Shown: one piece after another, positions 1-9,087 of the stretch | Position numbering within the stretch: the first letter of the stretch is position 1 | Layout of the letters: every line of letters begins with the position of its first letter | Assembly (NCBI RefSeq): GCF_900100955.1 | Contig: NZ_FNCC01000025.1 | Coordinates: forward strand, 1-61,695 | DNA from: Lentzea fradiae | GTDB lineage: Bacteria; Actinomycetota; Actinomycetes; Mycobacteriales; Pseudonocardiaceae | DNA length: 61,695 bases | Direction of reading: 5' to 3' | Translations under genes and position numbers: made by a program | Notes under the pieces: generated by a model | Database searches by the model: none | Seen by the model: only the letters and a program-made list of their open reading frames with translations | What the model was told of the DNA's origin: nothing

Positions 1-442
1 TCAGGAAGCGCAGGCCCATGAAGTTGTCGCCCACCGTGAACCCGGGCAACGCCCAGATCTCTTCGTACGGCATGAGCACGGGCCAGTACTTCCGGAACGT
101 GTAGACGTTGCTCCACAGGCACTTCCCGGGCTCGGGGCGCCACAGGCGTCGCGCGAACTCCGGGTCGCGGAACGAACAGCCGATCTCGCCGATGGCCAGC
201 ACGTGCTTGCGGCCGGTGAGAAGTGCGATGTCGCCGGTGATGAGATCGTCCATTCGCTTGTCGTGCTTGGCTGTCGCTCCCCAGAACCGTGCCCGGCCGC
301 TCGGGTGTTCGGCGTTCAGCGCGGCCAGGTCTTCTGGGGTCAGGCCCGTGTTCCGGAACGGCACCGAGCGCGTCAGGGTGTCCGCCCAATGCCTGCGTGC
401 CCCAGGGGTTCCGTACGAGGGTTGGACGAAGACCTGCACCAC
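1..442 (-). CDS. Unrecognised protein, 3' part cut by left edge
   Basis: An open minus-strand frame runs from about 442 off the left edge and reads as a real protein. It is rich in aromatic residues and ends, at the edge, in a segment with TVGDNFMGLRFL. Other readable stretches are VFVQPSYGTPGARRHW near the start and RARFWGATAKHDKRMDDL in the middle, the latter followed by TGDIALLTGRKHV. The start is probably one of the GTG codons at 451, 442 or 439; a GTGGGA-like ribosome site favours 439 or 442. The style recalls small PUA/EVE-like domains found with restriction systems, but I do not recognise the family and assign no function. It is divergent from the TPR gene at 599. Confidence 0.55.
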   Translation of the reverse strand, partial: MVQVFVQPSYGTPGARRHWADTLTRSVPFRNTGLTPEDLAALNAEHPSGRARFWGATAKHDKRMDDLITGDIALLTGRKHVLAIGEIGCSFRDPEFARRLWRPEPGKCLWSNVYTFRKYWPVLMPYEEIWALPGFTVGDNFMGLRFL

Positions 443-598
443 GAATCCCACGGTACCCCGCGGCGGCGTACTACCAGCCGATGGGGCAAGTCCTGCTCGG
501 CGCTTCACCTGGTGACGTACGGCGCGATGATGCGCTGGCGCAGCGTTACGCTCGACCTGGACGAACCCTGCGAGCAATCCCTGGCGGGAGGTCACTCG

Positions 599-1507
599 AT
601 GGCAGCAGGCGACGTTGGCGAGGAGGTGCTTGCACGGCTTGAGGCCGTCGTGGACGAGTTGGCGATTGCCTACCCCATGACGCCGCCCCAAGTGTTGATC
701 GGCCGCATCCGTCGCCACCTCGGCTACGTGAACGCCCTGCTCGACGCTCGCAAGACGCTCGCCGAGCACCAACGGCTACTCGTCATCGGTGGGTGGCTGT
801 CGCTCCTCGGCGCGACGGTCAACATCGATCTGAACCAGAAGGCGGCCGCGTTGGCGCGGCTCAGGACTGCGGTGAGTCTGGCCAAGCACGCCGGGCATGA
901 CGAGATCCGCGCGTGGTGCTGTGAGACCGAAGCTTGGCGGGTGCTGACCGAGGGTGACTACGCGAGGGCGCTCGAACTGTCGAAGGCGGCCAAGAAGCTT
1001 GCTCCGGTCGGCAGTTCGATAGCCGTCCAGGCCACGGCTCAAACCGGTCGTGCCTATGCCCGGCTGGGGCAGCGGGCCGAAACCTACGCCGCCATCGCTG
1101 AAGTGCAACGCCTGGCGTCATCGTTGAAGCGGCCGGACCAGCCCGAGCACCACTACCGCTACGACCCCGACAAGGCGGTGGCTTACACGGCGACCACTCT
1201 GGCCTGGGTGGGCGATGTCGCCGCCGAGGAGTACGCGCGCGAGATCATCCGCAGGCTTGCGCCGAGTGATGACGTGAGTCGGTGGCCGCGGAGGGTTGCG
1301 TCGGCCAACATCGACCTCTCGTTGGCGCTCCTGGTGGGTGATCGGGCGGATGAGGCCGCCAGTCACACCTTGCGGGCCATCGCGTCCGGTCGTGTTGTCC
1401 CGTCGAACCAGTGGCGGGCGGCCGAAGTCGTGCGGGCTGTCGAGGCGAGAGGGCTGCCGGAGGCGGCTGATCTGAGGGAAGCGTACGAGCAGATCCGGCA
1501 TCGGTAG
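599..1507 (+). CDS. TPR-repeat protein, resembling the C-terminal part of XRE-type regulators
   Basis: 302 residues, almost wholly alpha-helical and alanine/arginine rich. Helix pairs such as DYARALELSKAAKKL and AVQATAQTGRAYARLGQ are typical of tetratricopeptide repeats. Actinomycete proteins of this kind usually carry an N-terminal XRE helix-turn-helix of about 80 residues; none is visible here, so this is a stand-alone or truncated version. The reading frame stays open upstream to 203, but a GGGAGG ribosome site at 583-589 places the start at the ATG at 599. It ends before a strong hairpin at 1528-1552. Role unknown; a sensor or scaffold in regulation is an inference. Confidence 0.75.
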   Translation: MAAGDVGEEVLARLEAVVDELAIAYPMTPPQVLIGRIRRHLGYVNALLDARKTLAEHQRLLVIGGWLSLLGATVNIDLNQKAAALARLRTAVSLAKHAGHDEIRAWCCETEAWRVLTEGDYARALELSKAAKKLAPVGSSIAVQATAQTGRAYARLGQRAETYAAIAEVQRLASSLKRPDQPEHHYRYDPDKAVAYTATTLAWVGDVAAEEYAREIIRRLAPSDDVSRWPRRVASANIDLSLALLVGDRADEAASHTLRAIASGRVVPSNQWRAAEVVRAVEARGLPEAADLREAYEQIRHR

Positions 1508-1527
1508 AGCAGCGACGTCCTTCAACG

Positions 1528-1552
1528 GTGCCTCCGAGGGCCTCGGAGGCAC
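1528..1552. terminator. Perfect hairpin between convergent genes
   Basis: A 12-bp perfect inverted repeat (GTGCCTCCGAGG and its complement) separated by a single base. It follows the TPR gene and faces the small minus-strand gene ending at 1560, so it could end transcription in both directions. There is no U-tract, as is common in actinomycetes. Confidence 0.7.
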
Positions 1553-1559
1553 GTCGACG

Positions 1560-1730
1560 TCAGCGGTCGGCCTCGGCGGGGCTCTGGGAGCCGGGACAGC
1601 GGTCGCCGGAGTCGCCTCCGTTGTTCTCCCCGTGCATGTCCGGCGGTGCGGCGGCAATGGTCGAAGTGAGCATGGTGAGAAGTGGCAACAAAGGGGAAGT
1701 CACTGCCAGCAGGAATTTGCTGCTGATCAT
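1560..1730 (-). CDS. Putative small secreted peptide
   Basis: 56 residues starting at an ATG that has GAGG six bases upstream. The N-terminus has a lysine, then a hydrophobic stretch (FLLAVTSPLLPLLTML) and an STIAAAPP segment that fits signal peptidase cleavage near residue 27. The remaining ~29 residues are polar, acidic and contain one Cys. Nothing else explains this 475-bp gap. The family is not recognised, and such short frames can arise by chance in high-GC DNA, so the call rests on the ribosome site and signal-peptide pattern only. Confidence 0.35.
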   Translation of the reverse strand: MISSKFLLAVTSPLLPLLTMLTSTIAAAPPDMHGENNGGDSGDRCPGSQSPAEADR

Positions 1731-2000
1731 TTGGCCTCGCGTTCCACGCAGTGCGGTCAGGGACGTCGAAATGACCGTGGCACCTTCACCGGGTTTGGCA
1801 AAGTGGACACCCGGCCACGGCCGTCCGCTTGCCGTCCTGCCGGGTTTGGGGAGCATCTGCGCAGGTGGGGGCTGTGCTGGTGAGCGTGTCCACTCCTGTC
1901 CCTGGACGGTTGCGGGGACGGAGGCCTCACCCGACTGGCAGTCCCGCAGTCGCCTGATGGTCGATGGTGATCACGCGATTCGGTGCTCCATGCTTCGTTC

Positions 2001-2837
2001 ATGACAACCGGAAATGGTCATTCGGAACGAAGACCCGGGGACAGCCCGGCGTTCTTCTGCCAGGACTTCATGGCTCAGCTCAGGGAGCGGGACGTTTCTC
2101 TCCGCCAGGCCGCCGGGGCGTCCGGCTGGTCCAAGACGGCGATCGGCAACGTCGCGAAGAGCTCGACGCTGCCCAAGCTGGATCTTGTGGTCGACGTGCT
2201 CACGAGCATCGGGTTGTCCGCTGAGGACGTCGAGGTGTGGGCGCGGCGCCACGCGCGTCTGAGCGTCCAGCCGCCCGCTGCCGCCAGCGCATCGACGGCG
2301 GCGCCCGCCCGTGGCCGGTCGACGGCGCTCATCGCCGCCATCGCGGTCCTCGCGGCTGTGGTGGCCAGTGGGACCACGGCTCTCGGGTTCGCCTATCTGA
2401 GGCCGGCGGCGTCGGCCACCTCCGGGCAGTCGCCCAGTGGCACTTCCAGCGCGCCGCGGCCCATGGCCGTCGAGATCCACAACAAGGTCGCTCTCGGCGC
2501 CGGCGACCTCCGCGAGGACATCTCGCCCGTCTACCTCTCGAACCGGACCGTCGGCTCCTGCGCCCGGAAGGGGTGCAAGATCGAGGACACCGAGATGAAC
2601 AGCGGAGTTCTCGTGGTGGTCACGTGCCGGAGCCTCGGCGACGAGCTGGTCAACTTCAACCTCGACGCACCGGAGTCCGCGAAGAACCCGAACAGCGTGC
2701 GGTCTGCGCTCTGGTACCGGGTCGTGCTGCCCGATGGGCGGTCAGGCTTCGTTTCCGAGGTGTACGTGGCTCCTCGCGATCGTGGCGGTCTGGGGCTTCC
2801 CGACTGTCCCGGCGTGCACGCGGTGTCAACGCAGTAG
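2001..2837 (+). CDS. Membrane-anchored helix-turn-helix protein with extracellular domain
   Basis: 278 residues. Residues 20-80 hold an XRE-like helix-turn-helix (LRERDVSLRQAAGASGWSKT followed by a recognition-type helix). A low-complexity Ala/Ser linker leads to one transmembrane segment (about 100-125, ALIAAIAVLAAVVASGTTAL). An outward domain of about 150 residues with Cys pairs (SCARKGCKI, VVVTCRSL, LPDCPG) resembles an SH3-like secreted module. The topology places a DNA-binding domain inside and a sensor outside. It precedes two further membrane-anchored proteins in the same orientation. Start chosen at ATG 2001; the ribosome site is weak. Function is inferred from topology only. Confidence 0.7.
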   Translation: MTTGNGHSERRPGDSPAFFCQDFMAQLRERDVSLRQAAGASGWSKTAIGNVAKSSTLPKLDLVVDVLTSIGLSAEDVEVWARRHARLSVQPPAAASASTAAPARGRSTALIAAIAVLAAVVASGTTALGFAYLRPAASATSGQSPSGTSSAPRPMAVEIHNKVALGAGDLREDISPVYLSNRTVGSCARKGCKIEDTEMNSGVLVVVTCRSLGDELVNFNLDAPESAKNPNSVRSALWYRVVLPDGRSGFVSEVYVAPRDRGGLGLPDCPGVHAVSTQ

Positions 2838-2962
2838 GCAGACACAGCGGAAGCTCTGCGGTGAGGCGCGTGCGCCGTTCATCTCCGCCTCGGATGGTCC
2901 GATCGGATGACGGCGGTGTTGACCTTCCTCGCGGTTCGGCCGAAGCCCTGCATACTCGCCGG

Positions 2963-4177
2963 GTGGTGAGCCGGGCACTGGTCGACGACGTGGCGGAAGA
3001 GCTCCACCTGGTGGTGCGCCACCGCCCGCACGTGTTTCCCGCTCACGGCGGCGAGTTGCCTGAGCTGCGCAAGATCGTCGAACGAAGCCAAGGCGAGTGG
3101 AACGAACGAGCGCTGGAGCGGGTCATCCGCGGTGCGGCCGAGTCGCTCACCGGCCAGGCCGGCGGCACCGAGGCCGTCTTGGCGCTGTTCGACTCCGGTC
3201 GCAACGAGGCCGGGAGCGACCACACCCGGGACCTGCTGCGTGACTTGGCGAGTGTGCTGGTCGAACAGACCCCGGCGGTGCGCATCGAGCCGCGGGACAA
3301 CATCGCGTCACTGCTGGCGAAGCTGGACGACAAACCCGCGGGCAAAGCCGGAAAAAAGATCAAACCCGTGACCGCCCTCGTCGCCGTCGTCACCGCGGTG
3401 GCCGTGACGGTCGGTGCCACGGTGCTCATCACCAAGCTCGGAACCGGTGGCGAAGCGAGTCCCGAGACGGTGTCCGGTGATGCGGCGCCGGTGAAGATCC
3501 AGGACGTCACCACCTTCCGCGAGACACGGCGGAACCTGCATTACGTGCTCTCCGAAGCTGTGGACGAGCCCCCTCGTCCCGCGGCGGGCGGGCAAGCCGG
3601 GCTTCAGGCCGCCGACTTCGACGCCTGGTACGGCAGCCACGGTGGCACGGTGCTGCGGTCGGGGTTTACGAACATCACGGTGCAGGGCAACGACAGCAAG
3701 GCTGTGCGGATCACCGACATGAAGATCCTGCCGGAGTGCGCCGACCCGCTCGACGGCACGTACCTCATCGGGTACACGCAAGGGGGCGACCAGGACACGG
3801 TCAAGATCGGGTTCAACCTGGACGACCCGACCCCCATGCCCGAACAGATGACCATTTTGGACGAAGGGCTCCAGGGAACCGGGGTCAACTACTTCGCTGC
3901 CAAGACGATCGAGCTCGCTCCCGGTGCCACGGAGGTGCTGACCGTGGGCGTGTACACGGAGAGGAGGTACTGCACGTTCAAGCTGCAGCTCGTCCTGGCC
4001 ACGGCGGACGGGCCCGTGGTGCAGGAGGTTGACGCGCAGGACAAGCGGTTCGCGGTCACCGGGCTGGCGCCGTCGGCGAACGGGGAAGCGCCGTACTCGG
4101 GTTACCGCAAGATGTACCGGCAGGATGCCACTTTGGCCTGGAACAGCGTCGATCCCCAAGCGCCGGAAGGAAAGTAG
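2963..4177 (+). CDS. Membrane-anchored protein of unknown function
   Basis: About 404 residues with a GTG start at 2963 or 2966. The first 130 residues are cytoplasmic, helical and charged (for example ELRKIVERSQGEWNERALERV), resembling effector-associated helical modules. A Lys-rich stretch (KPAGKAGKKIKP) precedes a single membrane span (PVTALVAVVTAVAVTVGATV). The C-terminal ~230 residues lie outside and look beta-rich (FTNITVQGNDSKAVRITDMKI). It is spaced 5 bp from the next gene, so the two probably form one transcript and may work together at the membrane. No enzyme motif is visible. Confidence 0.75.
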   Translation: MVSRALVDDVAEELHLVVRHRPHVFPAHGGELPELRKIVERSQGEWNERALERVIRGAAESLTGQAGGTEAVLALFDSGRNEAGSDHTRDLLRDLASVLVEQTPAVRIEPRDNIASLLAKLDDKPAGKAGKKIKPVTALVAVVTAVAVTVGATVLITKLGTGGEASPETVSGDAAPVKIQDVTTFRETRRNLHYVLSEAVDEPPRPAAGGQAGLQAADFDAWYGSHGGTVLRSGFTNITVQGNDSKAVRITDMKILPECADPLDGTYLIGYTQGGDQDTVKIGFNLDDPTPMPEQMTILDEGLQGTGVNYFAAKTIELAPGATEVLTVGVYTERRYCTFKLQLVLATADGPVVQEVDAQDKRFAVTGLAPSANGEAPYSGYRKMYRQDATLAWNSVDPQAPEGK

Positions 4178-4182
4178 AGCCG

Positions 4183-5865
4183 ATGTCGGTGCGCAGGCTC
4201 GTCCTCATCACGATCGTCGCGTGTCTGGTGGGGGCGCTGGTCACGCTCGTGGTCATCAACTACGAACGCAAGCCTGACGGGCCCGCGGTCGACCTCTCCA
4301 AGCCCGCCTACGCCTACACGACGCTCACCGAGCTCGTCGTCATGCGCGGCGACGAGGTGCTGACGAAGGTGACCCGGCCGTTCGACAAGTCGGACCCGCT
4401 CAACAACCAGGTGGTCTGGTCGAACGACGGGCAGTGGGTCGCCTTTCTCGCGGCGGTGGGGCTGCTGGGGGAGGACCCGGACGAGGAGAAGCTCGTCGGC
4501 ATCGACGTCCGGACCGGCCAGCGGTCCGAGTTCCCGTGTCCGCGGTGCGACTGGATCGCCGCGGTGGGGGAGGACGGGGTTCTTGCCAGCACCGGGTCGG
4601 AGCTGCGGCGGATCGCGCTCGGCGAGCCCGGCAGCGGGACCGAGGTCGACGGGCCGCGAGAGGACGGCGTCCGCATTTTTCTGGCCGGCACAAGGCATTT
4701 GGCGCTGACCGCGGAGCAGGTTTCGACGGGACGGTCGACCGGCGAGCGGCTGAAGCTCGTGTCGCCGGAGGGGAAGCTGCACTTCGAGGTCGGCACCTTC
4801 GACTCCAACTCCTACATGCCGGCCGCGGGCATCTCGGGGCCGACGACGGCGGACACCTTGTTCGCCGTCGCCGTGCGCAACAACCCTGGTCTGTGCCAGG
4901 CCGATTTCCCGGTGCACCTGGTCAACGCGGAAGGGCTCATCGCCGACACGGAGTGGGGTGACGCCGCGCCACCGGGGTTCGTCCCCAACGAGGCGCAGGG
5001 GATCGAGGTGAACGACCTCTGGTGGGACGACTCACGGACGTTGCACGCCACGATCGTCTCCTGGACGTGCGACGACACGAAGCAGGACCACGTCAGCAAG
5101 AAGGTGCTGCACTCCGGTTCCAGGCTGTGGAAGCTCGACGGGCGCAGGTGGGTGCTGGAGGACGACAGCCCGGCGACGGTCGTGCGTCCGCTCGGCGGGA
5201 ACGGCCGGGTGGTGCTGAGCATTCCGGACTGCGTCGGTGAGATGTCCGTTCCCGACCGGCAGACCTACTGCAACCTCGGCACGGTGCAGGTGGTGCGCGA
5301 CGGGCAGCGGACCGAGGTGGCCACGGGGGCGTTGCAGATCTACGCGCCACCGGCCACGAGCGGTGAGCCGGTGCGCAAGACTGGGGAGCCGCAGCCGCTG
5401 CGGTCGGCGCCGGTGCCGGAGCTGTGCGGGCACGAGGCGGGGACGTTGCAGGACGGGAAGCTGCCCGGCATTCCGGAGCACGACGGGTTCGTGCAGCTCG
5501 CCACCAGCCAGAACGGGGCGGGGGACCTGGTCGCGTCCGCCGACGTCACCGGGGACGGGAAGGCGGAGACGGCGGCGGTGTTCCAGTGCTCGCAGGGCGG
5601 GGTCGCCTGGCCGGAGAACGTCGTCGTCTACGACGACCGGACGGCGGTGCTCGGCAAGGTCGACCTCGGGTCGTTGGAGACGTCGGCGGAGAAGGCTTCG
5701 GTGGAGCGGCTGGAAGCGGTCGACGGGGCGTTCCAGGTGAGGTGGAAGTCCTACAAGGGCGCCGGTTTCTGCGTGAAGACCTGGACCGCGCGGCTGCGGG
5801 TGGTGGACGGGAAGGTCGACGTGAGCGGCACGACGCAGCTCGACGGTGCGAAAGACGCGTGCTGA
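4183..5865 (+). CDS. Signal-anchored protein, probably beta-propeller-like
   Basis: 560 residues. An N-terminal membrane anchor (VLITIVACLVGALVTLVVI, residues 6-24) directs the rest outside. Repeated short segments such as VVWSNDGQWVAFLA and LWWDDSRTLHATIV resemble TolB/WD40-like propeller blades. A C-terminal domain (about 440-560) carries an FG-GAP-like segment (VASADVTGDGKAETAAVF). Several Cys pairs fit an oxidising location. It is co-oriented with and 5 bp from the preceding membrane gene. Specific function unknown. Confidence 0.75.
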   Translation: MSVRRLVLITIVACLVGALVTLVVINYERKPDGPAVDLSKPAYAYTTLTELVVMRGDEVLTKVTRPFDKSDPLNNQVVWSNDGQWVAFLAAVGLLGEDPDEEKLVGIDVRTGQRSEFPCPRCDWIAAVGEDGVLASTGSELRRIALGEPGSGTEVDGPREDGVRIFLAGTRHLALTAEQVSTGRSTGERLKLVSPEGKLHFEVGTFDSNSYMPAAGISGPTTADTLFAVAVRNNPGLCQADFPVHLVNAEGLIADTEWGDAAPPGFVPNEAQGIEVNDLWWDDSRTLHATIVSWTCDDTKQDHVSKKVLHSGSRLWKLDGRRWVLEDDSPATVVRPLGGNGRVVLSIPDCVGEMSVPDRQTYCNLGTVQVVRDGQRTEVATGALQIYAPPATSGEPVRKTGEPQPLRSAPVPELCGHEAGTLQDGKLPGIPEHDGFVQLATSQNGAGDLVASADVTGDGKAETAAVFQCSQGGVAWPENVVVYDDRTAVLGKVDLGSLETSAEKASVERLEAVDGAFQVRWKSYKGAGFCVKTWTARLRVVDGKVDVSGTTQLDGAKDAC

Positions 5866-5919
5866 CCGCGGTCGTGACGTAGTTTGAACGGCCGCCGCCA
5901 CCGCCGGAGGACGACCCCT

Positions 5920-6234
5920 GTGAGACGCAAGGCCAAGGTTGTGCAGCCCGCCGACACGACCGTCACCGAGGCGCAGCTCGGGCTGCTCGCCCTGGTGGAG
6001 CAGGGCGGCGTGCACCGCGGCGCCACCCGGTGGTACCTGCGGCACCGGCCGGCCGTGCGGTCCGACGCCGACGACTTGGAGGTGCTCGAACTGCGCCGCT
6101 GGATCGCCTGGGAGAGGCCGCAACGGGCCGCGGAGCACGGGATGGCGGCTCCCGTCGACATCACGCCACGCGGGCGGGCCGCGTTGCAGTACCACCTGCC
6201 CGGCTGGGTGTTGGGACGCACCGCCATCCAATAG
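5920..6234 (+). CDS. Small basic protein, possibly winged-helix-like
   Basis: 104 residues from a GTG at 5920 with GGAGG nine bases upstream; an upstream ATG at 5884 has no such site. The sequence AQLGLLALVEQGGVHRGATR and the ending DITPRGRAALQYH resemble a small helical/winged-helix fold in which a beta hairpin follows the helices. It sits 31 bp before the P450 gene and may be co-transcribed with it. I do not recognise the family. Confidence 0.55.
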   Translation: MRRKAKVVQPADTTVTEAQLGLLALVEQGGVHRGATRWYLRHRPAVRSDADDLEVLELRRWIAWERPQRAAEHGMAAPVDITPRGRAALQYHLPGWVLGRTAIQ

Positions 6235-6265
6235 CCTCCAGGACAGCGACGTCCAGGAGGCTTCC

Positions 6266-7477
6266 ATGCCCGACCTGCTGATCGGCGAAGGTCTGCGTGC
6301 CCGCGACCACCACCGGCTGGAGGACGATGCGCGAGCGGCCGGGCCGGTGCACGAGGCGAGACGGCCGGACGGCGTGCGGCTGCTGGTGGTCACGGCCGGG
6401 CTCGACCTCACGCGCAGGCTGCTCGCGGACCGGCGGCTGTCGAAGGACAGCGGGGCGTTGCAGCGGGAGATGAGGCGCCAGTTCGCCGCGTCGGGTAGCG
6501 GGCAGACCGATCTCACGGGGCTGTTCGGGCCGAGCATGCTCAACAGCGACGACCCGCGGCACGCGCGGTTGCGGGCGCTCGCGGTGAAGGCGTTCACCTC
6601 TCAGGCGGTGCGGCGGCTCGCGCCCCGCGTCGAGGAGATCACCGCCGACCTGGTCGCACGGCTGCCCGTGGGCGAGGAGGTCGACCTGGTCTCCGGGCTC
6701 GCCGTGCCGATGCCGTTGCACGTCATCGGCGAGGTGCTGGGGGTGCCGGAGCAGGACAGGGCGGCGGTCCGCACGATGATCGAGACGATGCTGTCGATGG
6801 ATCCCGCCCGGTCGCTGCCCGCGAGCGACGCGCTGGGCGGCTACTTCCACACCCTGCTGACGAGCGGGTCGTTCACCGAGGGGTCGCTGTTCGGCGCGTT
6901 GGTCGCGGCCGAGGACGACGGTGACCGCCTCACGCACGACGAGCTGATCGCGATGGCGTTCCTCCTCGTCGTCGCGGGACACGAGACGACGGCAGGTCTC
7001 ATCGCGAACGTCGTGCACGACGCGTTGGACAACGGTCTGTGGCAACGGGCCGCCGCTGACCCGGACCTGGTCCCGGTGCTGGTCGAGGAGACGTTGCGGC
7101 ACAACTCGCCCGTCCGGCACGCCACGCACCGCATCACCACCGAACCGGTGGAGATCGACGGGGTCGTGGTCCCGGAGAACACGATCCTGCTGGTCAACCT
7201 CGGTGCGGCCGGGCGGTGTCCGCGAGCGCACGAGGACGCGGCGAGCTACCGGGTGGACCGGGCGACGACCGGGCACGCGTCGTTCGGCCACGGCCCGCAC
7301 TACTGCTTGGGCGCGGCTCTCGCCCGGCTGGAGACCGAGACCGTCGTGCGGCACCTCGCCGCCCGGTTCCCCGGCACCACGCGTGCGGGTGACGAGCGGC
7401 CGCCGGTCACGCACAACGACATCATGGTCAGCCTGCGGTCGCTGCCGGTGGTGCTCCGGACGGCTACTGGGCGGTAG
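6266..7477 (+). CDS. Cytochrome P450
   Basis: 403 residues, usual size for a soluble bacterial class I P450. The I-helix oxygen-binding motif is AGHETT, the K-helix ExxR is in EETLRHNSP, and the haem loop is FGHGPHYCLGAALAR with the Cys ligand. It lacks a neighbouring redox partner and lies 11 kb from the polyketide genes, so it may be an independent oxidase or draw on the ferredoxin at 41.9 kb. ATG 6266 has CAGGAGG six bases upstream. Confidence 0.93.
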   Translation: MPDLLIGEGLRARDHHRLEDDARAAGPVHEARRPDGVRLLVVTAGLDLTRRLLADRRLSKDSGALQREMRRQFAASGSGQTDLTGLFGPSMLNSDDPRHARLRALAVKAFTSQAVRRLAPRVEEITADLVARLPVGEEVDLVSGLAVPMPLHVIGEVLGVPEQDRAAVRTMIETMLSMDPARSLPASDALGGYFHTLLTSGSFTEGSLFGALVAAEDDGDRLTHDELIAMAFLLVVAGHETTAGLIANVVHDALDNGLWQRAAADPDLVPVLVEETLRHNSPVRHATHRITTEPVEIDGVVVPENTILLVNLGAAGRCPRAHEDAASYRVDRATTGHASFGHGPHYCLGAALARLETETVVRHLAARFPGTTRAGDERPPVTHNDIMVSLRSLPVVLRTATGR

Positions 7478-7551
7478 GGGATTAGGGGATCAACCCCAAA
7501 GCGTCTGACCAGGGCTATCACCGGGCCGTCAAAAGAACGTAACTTTTGTTC

Positions 7552-7845
7552 ATGTCGGTGCGCACGTTCGCGGTCGTTGTCGGTCTCGCGTTCTTCCTGG
7601 GCGGGAGCGCGATCCTCTTCGTGACGCTCGCCGTCGAGGCGCCGAGCGGTGCGTTGATCTCGTGCGGCAACAGCCTGGGCGTCGGGTTCGACGAGCCCGC
7701 GGCCTCCGCGGTGAGCCCCGCCTACGTGGACATCTGCGGCGACCTGCGGCACCGCCGGCTGCTGTGGGGCCTGCCGATGATCGGAGTGGGAGTGTTGCTG
7801 CTGGCCGGCGCGATGCTGGGGTCCCGCAGCGCCAGCCGCCGCTAA
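7552..7845 (+). CDS. Small membrane protein, two transmembrane segments
   Basis: 97 residues with hydrophobic segments near residues 5-27 and 70-90 and a short loop between them holding two Cys residues (ISCGNSL, VDICGDL). The loop probably faces outside, where the cysteines could form a disulfide. The next gene starts 9 bp later. No family recognised. Confidence 0.6.
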   Translation: MSVRTFAVVVGLAFFLGGSAILFVTLAVEAPSGALISCGNSLGVGFDEPAASAVSPAYVDICGDLRHRRLLWGLPMIGVGVLLLAGAMLGSRSASRR

Positions 7846-7854
7846 GGTCGCCGC

Positions 7855-8880
7855 ATGACGTGGATGGTCTACGGCGCGAACGGCTACACCGCCCGCCTGA
7901 TCGCAGAGCTCGCCGTCGTGCGTGGCGAGCTACCCGTGCTCGCCGGCCGTTCCCGCGAGAAGGTCGAGCAGGTCGCGGCCATGATGGGGCTGGAGCACCG
8001 CGTGTTCGGCCTGCGCGACGCGCGGACGCACCTTGAGGACATCGACGCCGTCGTGAACTGCGCGGGCCCGTTCTCGCAGACGTACGCCGAGATGGTCGAC
8101 GCGTGTCTGGAGAGCCGCACGCACTATCTCGACATCACGGGCGAGATCGACGTCTTCGAGGCCATCAGCGAGAGGCACCTCGACGCGCGCAAGGCGGGGG
8201 TCGTGCTGTTGCCCGGCGCTGGGTTCGACGTCGTCCCCACGGACTGCGTGGCCGCGATGCTGAAGGAAGCCCTGCCGACCGCCACGCACCTCGACCTCGC
8301 GTTCGTCGTCGGCGGAGGGGCGAGCGCGGGCACGACCAAGACGTCCGTCGAGGCCGCGGCCGTCGGCGGGCGGATCCGGGTGAACGGCGAGCTGAGGAGC
8401 GTGCGGATCGGGCACCGCAGGCGCACCGCGCACTTCCGGTCGGGGCCGCGCGAGGTCGGCAGCATCCCGTGGGGTGACGTGAGCACCGCCTACCGGTCGA
8501 CCGGCATCCCGAACATCACGACGTTCACGGCAGTGCCGGGTGTGCTCGGGCAGTTGCAGCAGTTCTTCGCACCCGTGCTGCGGATGTCGTACGTGCAGAA
8601 CGTCGCCAAGGCCGTCGCGGAAAAGGTGAAGGGCCCCGACGAGCACAAGCGCGCGAACACGCGTGCCGAGGTGTTCGGCGAGGCGTGGGACGCGAACAAC
8701 AAGGTCGAGTGCGCGATCACCACGCCGAACGGCTACAGCCTCACCGCCGACGCCGTGGTCCGCGCCGTCGGCAGGATCGGCGACGTCGCGCCGGGCTCGC
8801 ACACCCCGTCCAGCGCGTTCGGCGCGGACTTCGTGCGCGAGCTCGACGGCGTCGTCGTGGGAGAGCCCCGCTTCAGCTGA
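7855..8880 (+). CDS. Saccharopine-dehydrogenase-like NAD(P) oxidoreductase (trans-enoyl-reductase type)
   Basis: 341 residues. The N-terminus VYGANGYTARLIAEL is the GxxGxxA dinucleotide-binding loop typical of the saccharopine dehydrogenase-like family that includes mycobacterial trans-acting enoyl reductases. Further family features are AVVNCAGPFSQ, HYLDITGE and the LLPGAGFDVVPTDC segment. Such proteins reduce lipid or polyketide intermediates or act as unspecific dehydrogenases; the substrate cannot be read from sequence. It is convergent with the CsbD gene, with adjacent stop codons. Confidence 0.85.
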   Translation: MTWMVYGANGYTARLIAELAVVRGELPVLAGRSREKVEQVAAMMGLEHRVFGLRDARTHLEDIDAVVNCAGPFSQTYAEMVDACLESRTHYLDITGEIDVFEAISERHLDARKAGVVLLPGAGFDVVPTDCVAAMLKEALPTATHLDLAFVVGGGASAGTTKTSVEAAAVGGRIRVNGELRSVRIGHRRRTAHFRSGPREVGSIPWGDVSTAYRSTGIPNITTFTAVPGVLGQLQQFFAPVLRMSYVQNVAKAVAEKVKGPDEHKRANTRAEVFGEAWDANNKVECAITTPNGYSLTADAVVRAVGRIGDVAPGSHTPSSAFGADFVRELDGVVVGEPRFS

Positions 8881-9087
8881 TCACTTCTTGAGGTGCTTGG
8901 CGACGTTGTCGACGACGTCGCCGACCACGTCCTTCACCTTCTCCACGCCGTCCTTCAGCGCGGCCTTGGCCTGGTCCGCGCGGCCTTCCCCGGCCAGCTG
9001 CTCGTCACCGGTGGCCTCACCGGCTGCCTCCTTGGCCTTGCCGCCGAGTTCCTCCGCCTTGTTGCCGATCTTGTCGGAGAGTCCCAT
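8881..9087 (-). CDS. CsbD-family stress protein
   Basis: 68 residues, highly charged and helical, with the family signature KIGNKAEELGGKAKEAAGE and a Lys-rich C-terminus. CsbD-like proteins are induced by general stress; their biochemical role is not known. The start is set by GGAGGA directly upstream. It stands divergent from the ECF sigma gene at 9271 and belongs functionally to the adjacent stress block. Confidence 0.88.
   Translation of the reverse strand: MGLSDKIGNKAEELGGKAKEAAGEATGDEQLAGEGRADQAKAALKDGVEKVKDVVGDVVDNVAKHLKK

Noticed and set aside
203..598. Longer version of the TPR protein starting at GTG 203
   Set aside because: The region overlaps the convincing minus-strand protein at the left edge, and a clear GGGAGG site marks ATG 599.
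6266..7477. P450 at 6266 as part of the polyketide cluster
   Set aside because: It is separated from the cluster by the stress operon and lipA and has no SARP-type promoter that I can see.
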